Under the pieces are notes generated by a model. It was not told where the DNA came from and searched no databases. It worked only from the letters and a program-made list of their open reading frames with translations. From NCBI GenBank assembly GCA_016936075.1, contig JAFGPS010000115.1, positions 16,209 to 80,208 of the forward strand: 64,000 nt of DNA, in the 5' to 3' direction. The translations under genes were made by a program, and so were the position numbers. Shown one piece after another: positions 33,080 through 41,800 of this stretch (positions within the stretch are counted from its first letter, which is position 1; the number at the start of each line of letters is the position of its first letter). This DNA comes from Sedimentisphaerales bacterium. GTDB lineage: Bacteria > Planctomycetota > Phycisphaerae > Sedimentisphaerales > Anaerobacaceae.

Positions 33080-33796
33080 TTAATAATAATCTATATTGAT
33101 TGAGTGGGGGAGTTTGTTTAGGGGGCATTGGTCGCATTTTGGTTTGGGTTTGCAGTATAGATATCCTGCCCGGACAATTAATGCGTGGAACTCGTTATAT
33201 AATTGGCATGTGTTTGTAGCATGGCCATCCTGGCCATGCAAGCATGGGCTGGAAGCCCATGCCACGTTCGATTCGAATAAGTCTCTTAATTGCTCGTAAT
33301 CGGCTTCCGGGTCTGAGAGGTGGTGTCTTTGGGTTATCCGGTTGGTATAAGCGTCTATAACGAAGACAGGGCGTTCTAAAGCGTATAGGAGAATGGAGTC
33401 GGCAGTTTCGCGGCCGACGCCGTTGATGGAAAGCAATTCCTCCCTGAGTCGGTTTGTGTTTACGTCTTCAAGTAATTTGAAATCGCCGGAATAATCGTTT
33501 ATGAACCAGTTTATAAAGTTCTTTAGCCGCTTTGTTTTTATGTTGTAATAGCCTGCCGGCTTGATAAGTTCCGCTAAGCGTTCGTTTGGGAGTTCGAATA
33601 GTTTTTCTGCTGAAAGGCAATCGGCATTTTGCAGGTTGGTTATCGCTTTTTTGACGTTGGACCAGCTTGTGTTTTGTGTGAGAATGGCGCCGACCGCAAT
33701 TTCAATTTGCGTTTCTCCCGGCCACCAGTATTGAGGTCCGAACGCTTCGTATAAAAGCTGGTAGATTTCTAATAATTTTTCACTTGTCTGTGACAT
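33080..33796 (-). CDS. Endonuclease III-related glycosylase (COG2231 type) with an inserted repeat
   Basis: 238 residues. The HhH-GPD fold is clear: ILTQNTSWSNVKKAI, the hairpin LLSINGVGRETADSILLYAL and the catalytic Asp region VFVIDAYTNRI. Glu stands where classical Nth has the catalytic Lys (GVGRETA), as in the COG2231/MagIII-like group, which excises alkylated bases rather than oxidised pyrimidines. Near the C-terminus CKPKPKCDQCPL supplies three of the four usual [4Fe-4S] cysteines; the fourth is missing. Seventeen residues (VAWASSPCLHGQDGHAT) between the catalytic domain and the cluster loop are encoded by a 51-bp palindromic element and have no counterpart in the family. Activity after this insertion is uncertain. 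Confidence 0.8.
   Translation of the reverse strand: MSQTSEKLLEIYQLLYEAFGPQYWWPGETQIEIAVGAILTQNTSWSNVKKAITNLQNADCLSAEKLFELPNERLAELIKPAGYYNIKTKRLKNFINWFINDYSGDFKLLEDVNTNRLREELLSINGVGRETADSILLYALERPVFVIDAYTNRITQRHHLSDPEADYEQLRDLFESNVAWASSPCLHGQDGHATNTCQLYNEFHALIVRAGYLYCKPKPKCDQCPLNKLPHSINIDYY
33216..33266. repeat. 51-bp palindromic element inserted in frame in the nuclease gene
   Basis: The element consists of two adjacent palindromes, GCATGGCCATCCTGGCCATG and GCATGGGCTGGAAGCCCATG (plus-strand view), between GTA and CCACG. It is exactly 17 codons long, so the frame is kept. It has the look of dispersed GC-rich palindromes in otherwise AT-rich DNA and is clearly richer in GC than the gene around it. 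Confidence 0.8.
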
Positions 33797-33852
33797 AATT
33801 CAAAAAAACTGGATTCCTGTTCATGCAAATTTATTAAATATATTCGGTATAG

Positions 33853-33884
33853 CCATCCCCAAGCGTCGCTTGAGGCTGCCACCC
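33853..33884. repeat. Second copy of the GAGGCTGCCACCC hairpin unit
   Basis: CCATCCCCAA (33853-33862), a small hairpin AAGCG-T-CGCTT (33861-33871), then TTGAGGCTGCCACCC to 33884. The inverted copy at 32925-32956 reads the same at both ends, but its inner hairpin is AAAC-TGC-GTTT. Both inner pairs are complementary, so the stem is conserved while its bases differ. Confidence 0.75.
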
Positions 33885-34045
33885 TTGACTATAAAGTTAT
33901 TATTTTTAAAGCGACTCATAATGGTACGAATCTGTCACCCTTGACTATAAGTAAGTAATTATATCGAAAGAAGCTTACTTTGGGAAGAGGCTGCCACCCT
34001 AAACATCAAGTTGATTATATCGAAAGAAGCTCTTGTTGGGAAGTG
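33872..34045. repeat. Three degenerate tandem units of about 56-59 bp reaching into the FkbH-like gene
   Basis: Unit starts near 33872, 33928 and 33987 share GAGGCTGCCACCC (degenerate in the second as GAATCTGTCACCC). Units 1 and 2 share CACCCTTGACTATAA. Units 2 and 3 share ATTATATCGAAAGAAGCT and TTGGGAAG. The third unit overlaps the stop codon (34015-34017) and last codons of the FkbH-like gene, so the gene end was duplicated outward. Confidence 0.65.
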
Positions 34046-35724
34046 GTTTGTTCTGGTGAGAGCCATTCGGGATAAGGTTTTATCTGCTGGTTTGTCAGGT
34101 CGAAGGTGTATGTTATTTGATTGTTATTATCATCTGTTTGCTTGAAATTGTTATTGCTCAGAATCGTGCGCATCTGCTCGTTCTTCGGGCCTTTTTCAAA
34201 TTGCAAAACTGCTTTATCGAAATTGCTATTTTTTGCGTGCTTGAGCAATGAGGTGAGTGTGTAATCTTCGATTCCTCTGCTCATAACGCGGCAACTGAAC
34301 AGCAGGGTGTCTATTTCATAAATATCATTATTGCCAAACGCGATACAAACTCCGACAAGGCCGTAGTCGCCGAATTTGTCCGCAACGTTTACTGTGAAAA
34401 TATCGCAATTCGGCTGATGGCTGAAAGAAATAATCTGCTCTTTAGTGTAGCGTTTAATCGAAGTGTTAAGTTGATTGGTTCGCTGGACAAGCTCAGTGAC
34501 ACGGTCAACATGGTACGGCTGCATCTTGTCTATCTGAATTGCGAAATCGCACTGCTTGAGAAATTCATCTCTCGATTCATTTCCCTGAGCCTGTTTGCGC
34601 TGGTTTTCCTCGATGTAGAAACGTGTGCGTTTTTTGCTTTCGTATGTTATCTGTTCAGGCTGAAATTCCGGCATATAAAGCATGCTCTCGAAAATATTTT
34701 CGTCAAATACTCGTACCTCTGGAAGCATTGCTTTCATCTGCTCTCTTTCGAATTGATTGTCATCTATAAAAACAATCGAATCGAGACCAATATTCAGGTG
34801 CTGCTGGACCTGCTGCAAATTTTGCCATTTGTCATTCCAGTTCAGTACGAAGCATACAAATTCCGTCCCGGAGAGCTGTTCCTTTACAAGTGCGCGAATG
34901 TCATTTTCGAGATACGAATCGTTTTTGCTTATGACACCAACCAGAATTCCCCTCGCGTGCAGAATCGCAAGTACGTTCCAGCGAAATCTTTCCTTGTCTA
35001 TTCGTATCTGAACATTTTCGATTCCAACATTTCTTATAATTCCGTTCCACATTGTGTTATCGAGATCGACGATTACGCATTTGACTTTCTTTGTTCTGTG
35101 CAGGACAAAATCGATGTAGTATTTGAATTCCTGTGCGATGTAATTAGCTGGGAACTGTAAATGGCTGTACCAGGGAGCATCCATAGGTTTCATTGTATTT
35201 TTGAAGCCGTGCATCGCGCAAACGTTTGTCAAATTGAGAACGTAAAAGTTCGGATACTTCGTTGCGAGTTCTTCCAGGGCGGTCAAATAATTTCGCATAA
35301 ACTGGTCTTCATTCATCAGCGGCGAAGGTTGCTTGAAACGATTCAGCATATTCGTTCTGAACCACGGAAAGAACTGCATGAGGATGGGGACATTTAATTG
35401 CGAAAGAGTTATTATCATTAACTCGGCCTGACTGATTAAATTTTGCAACTGGTCTTCCTGCTGCTGTCTCGAAGTGACTCTATTAAGCTGTATTTGCGTA
35501 ATAGGGGACATCATCATGTCGTGCTGTGAAATGATAAATGCGTCGAAATTGCCATGGAGGACTTCGTTTCCGTGTTCGGTTAAGAAATTGTACGGATTTG
35601 TCTGGCCGCGATGCTCGAAAGTGTAAAAATAGTTAAAATCAAAATACTGCCCAGGATTGGACTTGAGTTCATGAATAATATACTCAAATTCACAGCCCCC
35701 CAGAAAACACAAATTTAGTTTCAT
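34015..35724 (-). CDS. FkbH-like HAD-family protein (HAD-IIIC, SGNH-like N-terminus)
   Basis: 569 residues. The N-terminal 200 residues resemble an SGNH-like domain (LNLCFLGGCEFEYI, AFIISQHDMMMS). A HAD-IIIC phosphatase-like domain starts near residue 213 with KCVIVDLDNTMWNGII (DxDxT), continues with LVGVISKNDSYLENDI and ends in FIDDNQFEREQMKAMLPEV. The C-terminal 150 residues are GNAT-like (FTVNVADKFGDYGLVGVCIAF, IDTLLFSCRVMSRGIED). FkbH proteins load glyceryl-type units onto acyl carrier proteins in polyketide pathways. No carrier protein or synthase is present here, so the role is unclear. Its 3' end is part of a tandem-repeat block. It is divergent from the CPBP protease gene. Confidence 0.85.
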   Translation of the reverse strand: MKLNLCFLGGCEFEYIIHELKSNPGQYFDFNYFYTFEHRGQTNPYNFLTEHGNEVLHGNFDAFIISQHDMMMSPITQIQLNRVTSRQQQEDQLQNLISQAELMIITLSQLNVPILMQFFPWFRTNMLNRFKQPSPLMNEDQFMRNYLTALEELATKYPNFYVLNLTNVCAMHGFKNTMKPMDAPWYSHLQFPANYIAQEFKYYIDFVLHRTKKVKCVIVDLDNTMWNGIIRNVGIENVQIRIDKERFRWNVLAILHARGILVGVISKNDSYLENDIRALVKEQLSGTEFVCFVLNWNDKWQNLQQVQQHLNIGLDSIVFIDDNQFEREQMKAMLPEVRVFDENIFESMLYMPEFQPEQITYESKKRTRFYIEENQRKQAQGNESRDEFLKQCDFAIQIDKMQPYHVDRVTELVQRTNQLNTSIKRYTKEQIISFSHQPNCDIFTVNVADKFGDYGLVGVCIAFGNNDIYEIDTLLFSCRVMSRGIEDYTLTSLLKHAKNSNFDKAVLQFEKGPKNEQMRTILSNNNFKQTDDNNNQITYTFDLTNQQIKPYPEWLSPEQTTSQQELLSI

Positions 35725-35756
35725 TAATATACTCCTGTATTTCGATTTTTATTATT

Positions 35757-35786
35757 TTGACTATTGTATTTTCGGCATAATATAAG
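35757..35786 (+). promoter_or_regulatory. Candidate promoter of the CPBP protease gene
   Basis: TTGACT (35757-35762), then -10 candidates TAATAT (35778) and TATAAG (35781-35786; 18-base spacer). It lies 70 bases before the start codon in the divergent region. The exact -10 is uncertain. Confidence 0.4.
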
Positions 35787-35857
35787 TAAACTCTGAAAAA
35801 AATAGGAGTAATAAACCGAAAACCTAAGTTATTACTTTATATAAATTAGGAGTACCT

Positions 35858-36808
35858 ATTAGCAATAAGGAACAAAAATCAGGTTCTGCAAGCAAAGCGG
35901 CGAAAAATTCGATTTTCGGCAATAGCAGTCTGCTTAATTTTGCGCAGGATTCGTACCTGGAAAGAACCTCTCGGCCGATTTATGCTGTATTGTTTCTATT
36001 GCCATTTATCCTGCTTTACGAATACGGTACATTCCGTATCAATACAGATGTTTTGAACCAGTCGCAAATTCGCGTTGTTGCTTTTGTCTGGCTTCAGAAT
36101 TTTCTTGAGTCGGTAGGTTTTCATGGTAAATTCGCCTGGGCGGCTCCTCCTCTGGCCGTGATTGTAATTCTATTGTCTTTGCAAATTACATCTCGTAAGC
36201 AATGGACTTTCTGGACATATGATTATGGACTAATGATAATTGAATGTGTTTTACTTGCGATACCCCTAATAGTATTGACACTTTTATTAAGCACAATAGG
36301 CTCACGCTATTTACCAAAAAATACGGATGGTAATACAGTCGCGGTACAGGCATGGTCCGTGCCGACATGCTCATCAGTGGATGGTAATCAAAATATGGAT
36401 TCATCAAATGGGGCCCGAAATATCTATGGCAATGCTCGCCCCTGGCTGGCGAATATCGTAACTGGGATAGGTGCTGGTATTTATGAGGAGCTTGTTTTCC
36501 GCCTGATATTAATATGTGTTCTGATGGTTCTGTTTCAGGATATATTCAAGATGACTCATATCAACGCGGTTGTGCTTTCGGTTCTTATTTCTGCTGCTCT
36601 TTTCAGTGCGCATCATCATTTTGATTTTTTCAGCGGCAGGCCGAATGAAGTTGATCCTTTCGATATAACAGAATTCGCTTTTCGGACTATCGCTGGTATT
36701 TATTTTGCGATTCTCTATGCAATTCGCGGTTTTGGAATTACAGCAGGCACCCACGCTTTTTACAACATTATCGCTGAAACCATCAGAGTCAGTTTTTCAA
36801 CTCAATGA
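35858..36808 (+). CDS. CPBP-family intramembrane metalloprotease with apparent ATT start
   Basis: The ORF track starts at TTG 35990, but the frame is open back to the TAA at 35825 and the missing part encodes a plausible N-terminus, SSLLNFAQDSYLERTSRPIYAVLFLLPFI. The frame contains no ATG, GTG or TTG before 35990. ATT at 35858 has AGGAG (35848-35852) 5 bases upstream, giving 316 aa. Transmembrane helices fill the protein. CPBP motifs are intact: GIYEELVFRLIL (EExxxR, about residue 210), FSAHHHFDFF, and GTHAFYNI. Members cleave prenylated proteins or bacteriocin precursors, or have unknown targets. ATT could also be a sequence error of ATG. Confidence 0.85.
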   Translation: MSNKEQKSGSASKAAKNSIFGNSSLLNFAQDSYLERTSRPIYAVLFLLPFILLYEYGTFRINTDVLNQSQIRVVAFVWLQNFLESVGFHGKFAWAAPPLAVIVILLSLQITSRKQWTFWTYDYGLMIIECVLLAIPLIVLTLLLSTIGSRYLPKNTDGNTVAVQAWSVPTCSSVDGNQNMDSSNGARNIYGNARPWLANIVTGIGAGIYEELVFRLILICVLMVLFQDIFKMTHINAVVLSVLISAALFSAHHHFDFFSGRPNEVDPFDITEFAFRTIAGIYFAILYAIRGFGITAGTHAFYNIIAETIRVSFSTQ

Positions 36809-36812
36809 AAAA

Positions 36813-36847
36813 GTTGAAGATTTGAAATTTCAACATTAATTTTTTTC
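36813..36847 (+). terminator. Possible terminator after the CPBP gene
   Basis: GTTGAA (36813-36818) pairs with TTCAAC (36829-36834), followed by ATTAATTTTTTTC. The stem is weak and AT-rich, but the T-run is good and the position right after the stop fits. Confidence 0.4.
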
Positions 36848-36943
36848 AAGAAATCATCTTCTGTTACTTATTGCGATTTCATGTCTTGTGAAATAACAGT
36901 CCCATAAGCGGCTCGAACAGCGTTATTAATACTGATATAAGGC

Positions 36944-36972
36944 TTGATTTAGAGAGTTTGTTTTGGTATAAT
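36944..36972 (+). promoter_or_regulatory. Near-consensus promoter of the DUF2617-like gene
   Basis: TTGATT (36944-36949), a 17-base spacer and a perfect TATAAT (36967-36972), 45 bases before the ATG at 37018. This is the clearest sigma70-type promoter in the window. Confidence 0.75.
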
Positions 36973-37017
36973 AACAGAAAATGAGAAGAGAATATTTTAT
37001 ATATTGGGAATGATTTA

Positions 37018-37563
37018 ATGGACTCACCGCAAATAAATGTCGCTGTTGAAGAATTAATGTTTAGTCTATTTCAAAGACCATTACATCCAGAGCTTTTTCA
37101 GATATACTCAAGCCGGAAGCTGAATACAGAAAAATATGAAGCTGATATATGGGTAACAGGCTGTACTCATGTTGTAAGTGTCTATGTCGGGGACCTATGT
37201 GTTTCAGAAGTAATAAGCTCGCCCGGACAGATGCTTCCATCAAGAGGTCTGATTGAACGTTTTCAGTTCCGCGGACCAAGGACTCATAAGTGTACTTTGA
37301 GCAAGGGAGTTAGTTATATGACAGACTTCCAGGTTGAAAAAATGAGTCCGAATTTATATCGCCAGAGCCATATGGACCTCGAACGCTTCGCAAGAAACCG
37401 CGGGATTTTTGTGAAATATCCTGAGTTGGAAGTTGATAAGATGCAGCCTTTCTGCTACGTCGATTTCGAAGCAAGACAAACAGAATTGCACATTCATTCA
37501 TTTGCGGCTTATCCGGACCAGGTCACAATGATTAAAACACAATCATTGTTTGATTTTCAATGA
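37018..37563 (+). CDS. DUF2617-like protein
   Basis: 181 residues without signal peptide or membrane segment. The length and pattern (LHPELFQIYSSRKLNTEKYEADIWVTGCTHVVSVY, then FRGPRTHKCTLSKGVSYMTDFQVEKMSPNLY) recall DUF2617, a family known mainly from planctomycetes, identified here from memory. Its function is unknown. A conserved-looking W, several His (THVVS, THKC, HIHS) and Cys residues are present, but no catalytic set is clear. It has its own strong promoter and terminator, so it is monocistronic. Confidence 0.6.
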   Translation: MDSPQINVAVEELMFSLFQRPLHPELFQIYSSRKLNTEKYEADIWVTGCTHVVSVYVGDLCVSEVISSPGQMLPSRGLIERFQFRGPRTHKCTLSKGVSYMTDFQVEKMSPNLYRQSHMDLERFARNRGIFVKYPELEVDKMQPFCYVDFEARQTELHIHSFAAYPDQVTMIKTQSLFDFQ

Positions 37564-37606
37564 TTTTAATAGATCTCCTTTAAGATGATAAATATTTTTA
37601 TGAAAG

Positions 37607-37634
37607 AAAACCAGTCAATTTGGCTGGTTTTTTT
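37607..37634 (+). terminator. Intrinsic terminator between convergent genes
   Basis: AAAACCAG (37607-37614) pairs with CTGGTTTT (37624-37631), extended inside by one C-G and one wobble pair, with a five-base loop and a T-run. It ends the DUF2617-like gene. Confidence 0.8.
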
Positions 37635-38623
37635 CATATTTTCTGCATATCGACGTTCTGTTTCAAAACATCAAGCTTGGTATATATTTCCTGACACATT
37701 TTACTATTCGGGAAATCCTTTATTATTTTCTGGCCGATATCAAGTGCGTCAGTCCACCTTCTTTCAGAAACCGCCATAGAAAATTGAACACCAAGCGCAT
37801 GGAGTTTTGTCCGGAAAATATCGCTTGCCGCTTCCTGAAGGGCAGTAGCTTCGCTTGGAGTAAGATAAGAATCGAGTTCCTTAAGAATAGCCAGGCTTCT
37901 GTCTGTTTCCTGATTCGTAACGGCATCGTCCCATGCGGCAAGTAGAATTCTTTTGCGCTCCTGCTTTCTCTCATAAAGAACAAGTCTCATATTTCTTGCC
38001 TGTTCACTGTCTGGATGAGCTTTTACCAGACCTTCGATTTGAGCACTTGCCCGTGTCCAATGAGCATCGTCAATCAATTTCTCGATATGAGATATAATCT
38101 GGTTCATTCGCTCCTGTTCAGTTGCGTTTTGGTATTGATCAGTCTGCTCCTTCAATTCTTCCGCTAATTCAACAAATTCAGGGTGTTTTTCAATTTCCTC
38201 GATAATTTCTTTTGCGGCGTTGAACTCTTTTGTCTGGAGTTTCTCAAAAACCACTTCCTTTAAGGATTGTCTGTCCGCGTCTTTGAATGCGATGGATTTA
38301 ACAGTATCGCTTATACGGGTGCTTTTATTGATTTGAGCCAGTCCTATATGGATTTGCTCAAATGCCCGTGTAAGTTCTTCCAGTTTTGTGCTGTTGTCTT
38401 TGAGAGCGTCAAGAATCTTAATTACCCTCGAAAGCATTGTAAGTAGTGCTGCCAGGACAACCAGGGCACCGAGAAGCCATAGAATTTGGGTATAAAAGTT
38501 AGTTTCAGAAGCTTGTAATTTATCGTTGAAAGCTAAAAATAATGCTATAACTACAGAAACTAAGCAGATAGCAACAATGTGCCATTTGTAACGTGCTAAA
38601 AAGTCGTCATTTTCCAAATTCAT
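37634..38623 (-). CDS. Two-helix membrane protein with a TPR-like cytoplasmic domain
   Basis: 329 residues from the ATG at 38623 (MNLENDDFLARYKWHIVAIC); the track start 14 codons upstream is less likely. Two transmembrane segments (HIVAICLVSVVIALFLAF and ILWLLGALVVLAALLTML) make a hairpin, then about 255 helical residues follow. The latter are rich in E, K and Q, with a coiled coil (DALKDNSTKLEELTRAFEQI) and paired helices of TPR type (AAKEIIEEIEKHPEFVELAEEL, DALDIGQKIIKDFPNSKMCQEI). No enzyme motif was seen. It could organise other proteins at the membrane. It lies downstream of the giant gene but is separated by a terminator. Confidence 0.6.
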   Translation of the reverse strand: MNLENDDFLARYKWHIVAICLVSVVIALFLAFNDKLQASETNFYTQILWLLGALVVLAALLTMLSRVIKILDALKDNSTKLEELTRAFEQIHIGLAQINKSTRISDTVKSIAFKDADRQSLKEVVFEKLQTKEFNAAKEIIEEIEKHPEFVELAEELKEQTDQYQNATEQERMNQIISHIEKLIDDAHWTRASAQIEGLVKAHPDSEQARNMRLVLYERKQERKRILLAAWDDAVTNQETDRSLAILKELDSYLTPSEATALQEAASDIFRTKLHALGVQFSMAVSERRWTDALDIGQKIIKDFPNSKMCQEIYTKLDVLKQNVDMQKI

Positions 38624-38721
38624 GGTTTTGCTCCGAATAAGTGCAGTCCATGACTGTATACACACTATTTATGATACATTAAAAAACAAGTTTTGTCAAT
38701 ATCTGTAGAAACATATCTCAA

Positions 38722-38757
38722 AAATAAAGCCGTTATATTGTAATAACGGCCTTATTT
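38722..38757 (-). terminator. Intrinsic terminator of the giant gene
   Basis: On the minus strand GCCGTTAT pairs with ATAACGGC (plus strand 38729-38736 and 38743-38750) around a 6-base loop, and TTTATTTTT follows. It is about 60 bases past the stop of the giant gene. Confidence 0.85.
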
Positions 38758-38810
38758 GAATTTTTCTATAATAATTAATGAAAAATCTATATCTGGAAAA
38801 TTTCTATCAA

Positions 38811-41800
38811 TTAGTTTCCTAATATATCATCAAGAGTAAGATCTCCATTTTCCCAGGCAGTTACCTGATTAAGAGTAAGTGCTGGTATTGCTATTGACCA
38901 TCCAGTTGTGTTTCCAAACTCATCTCGTGCTCGAACACGGAACCTATACCTAAAGCCAGTAACTCCTATCTGAACAGTATATGTGTTTTCTGTAATCCAA
39001 CCATCGGTACCCTTGGAGGAGTATCGGTAATCATCAATACACTGGAATTGGTACTCTATTAGACCGCCGCTGTCATCTGTTGCTGTTGTAGCTGTCATTT
39101 CATAAAAAATATTATACTTTGTTTCATCACCTTCGATTTCATGCGGCAAGCCATTAACATCAGCGGTCTCATCCCATGTCATCGGATTTGGTGTTGGCGG
39201 ATTCTCATCTCCAGGCTCTGCCGTGTAGGCAGTAAATTCATCCGACCATATCGTTACATTGTTGTATGCGTCTCTTGCCTGTACTTTATAAATATATTCA
39301 GTACCTGGATCAAGGTTCGGATCAGTGTAGTTTGGATCCGTAATCCAGCCGCTGTTATGTCCGCCCGCTGTAATAGACTCGAAGGAGTATTCTACAAATC
39401 CACTTGCGTCGTAGGAAACGGATGCTACCAGGGAGATACTATTCGTATCAGATGTATAGGAAATAATCGTCGGAACAGGTGCTGGAGGTGTTGTATCTGT
39501 ACCACCTACATAAGCTGTAGAAGACCATTTGGTTTTATTTCCTGTTTCGCCGGTTCCATCGTCAGGAATACCCGGGAATGCGTCACGTACTCTGACACGA
39601 TAAGCGAATTCAGTATTTAGTTCGAGTCCTGAGTCAGTGTAAGATCTGCTTGTAATCCAGCCGCTATCGTGGCAATTGCCATAAACACAATCGAAGTAGT
39701 ATTCGACATCCATACCCCAGTAGTCAAACCACGAATCAAGAGCTTCCTGTGCTGACATACTAACTGATGTTCCTATTATAGAAGGTTCAGCATCCCAAAG
39801 GCTTGGATTCGGATTCGGTGCTATATCATCTTCTGCACCGAGCCACATGTATGCAGTCATAAACGCGGCGTCATTTGCATCGACTTTACCATCGAAGTTG
39901 AAGTCTGCACCATAGCACCATGAATTCGCTGCCGAACATGTTTCACCGACATTTAAGATTTCCATGAAATCATTTACGTCATCGATATCTATTGTACCAT
40001 CTGTATGTATATCAAATATCTTGTCAGGCTGTGCTGTCGGATAGTGGAATCCTATATCCAGCATGCCCATATCCTGTCCTTCATCTGTACGAGTCGTATA
40101 GACAAACCTTGCTATACCAAGCATACTCAAATCATCGCTTCCCGCATCAACGCACGGGCTGTTCTGAAGTTGACCTGAAATAGTCTGGCTCAGATAATAA
40201 TTACCTCTCGGAGTACTAACGAAGAGCGGATTATCATCGATATTATGAGCATTAACTACTCCCGGATTCAGTTGACAACCTGTATCAACCCAGATTGCGC
40301 TTCCAGATGGCTTGATATCGCTGTATGAAATATACAATGTCGAAGGTCTCGGATCATATTCAAATCCAGTACCAACCGCGATTTCAGGTCCATTTGAAGC
40401 GGAATTGTTCCAGAATATACTGTTTGTTACAGTGCAAACTGCATGATACGAGCAGTTCAATCCGCCGCCGTAACCTTTGCCGTTTGAATTTGCATATATA
40501 CCCGGTGCTGTGTTGCTTACGAATGTACAGGATGTAATCAACGGCGAAGACTGCCAGTTCGCAGAAATACCGCCGCCGTCTCTACCTGCCAGGTTAGATT
40601 CAATCAGGTTATTTACAATCATAGGTGAATTAGAATCACCAGAGATATATATGCCACCACCAGAGGTATTGGCAGTATTGTTTCTTATCTTGCAGTCCGT
40701 AATCAAAGCCATCGTAGAGAAATTATAGATACCACCACCCTGGCCAGGAGTCAAAGCATTCGGATCGTTTGGATTGTTTGGATCGTTTGGATCGTTTGAA
40801 TCGATTATTGATCCTGCCATATTATTAAAGAGTGTGCAGTTGCTTATTTCTGTCAATGGAGAATTGCTATACCATAATCCACCGCCTCGAATAGCTGTAT
40901 TCGATTTAATGTTGCAGTTATTGAGTTCAACATTAGCCTTCAGCCAATATCCGGCACCACCTTCAGTGATAGCATAATTGTTGCTCAAGAGGGTGTTGTT
41001 CATCGTGAGCGTAGCAAAATTACTTGCATAAAATCCGCCGCCGAAATTAGCATCGTTGTTGTATATATTACAATCCACAACAGTAATAATACTATATGGA
41101 TTACAGAAGAATCCACCAGCATTTTCGCCTGTATTATTTGTAAATGCACAATCAGTTATTTCTGCCTCGCTGCTTGAACCGAAAAAGACACCGGCACCAA
41201 CTGACGCAACATTATTATTGAACGTACAACTTTCAAAAACAGGTGATGAGTCTATACTGCAATATACAGCACCTCCTTCGGATGATTCACAATCGGTAAT
41301 TGTGCATCCAATGAATGTCGGGCTTGCACTTGCAGAGACATAAATTCCACCGCCATCATTATTTGAAGTACACGAGTTAATTACAACGTTCCTTATTGTC
41401 GGACTACAACCAGTAGCAATAAATATACCGCCACCATTTTCATCTCCGGAACTACCGTTTATTATAGTTATACCGCTAATGATTGCATCCGAATCTTCGC
41501 CGTTTTCGAAGATAAATGCACGGCTCTCCTGATTACAATCAATTATTGTAGCTGCTACTATATCCGAATCATCAGGATTAGTTGAAACTAAAGTTATTTT
41601 TTTACCACCAAAGTTGATATTCGGATCGTATGTTCCTGATGATAAAACAAGGATATCCCCATTGTGAGCAGCATCAATTGCTAATTGAATTGCGTCTCTG
41701 CCGCCAGAAACATTGATTATAGTTCTCGGTTCGAAAATGACAGTAATAACCTTGTCGGAATCCATTATTATAGTCATAGACTTTTCTTCAAATAGCAGTT

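Noticed and set aside
35990-36808. TTG at 35990 as start of the CPBP protease
   Set aside because: The frame upstream encodes a plausible N-terminus and has AGGAG before ATT 35858; 35990 lies inside the first membrane helix.
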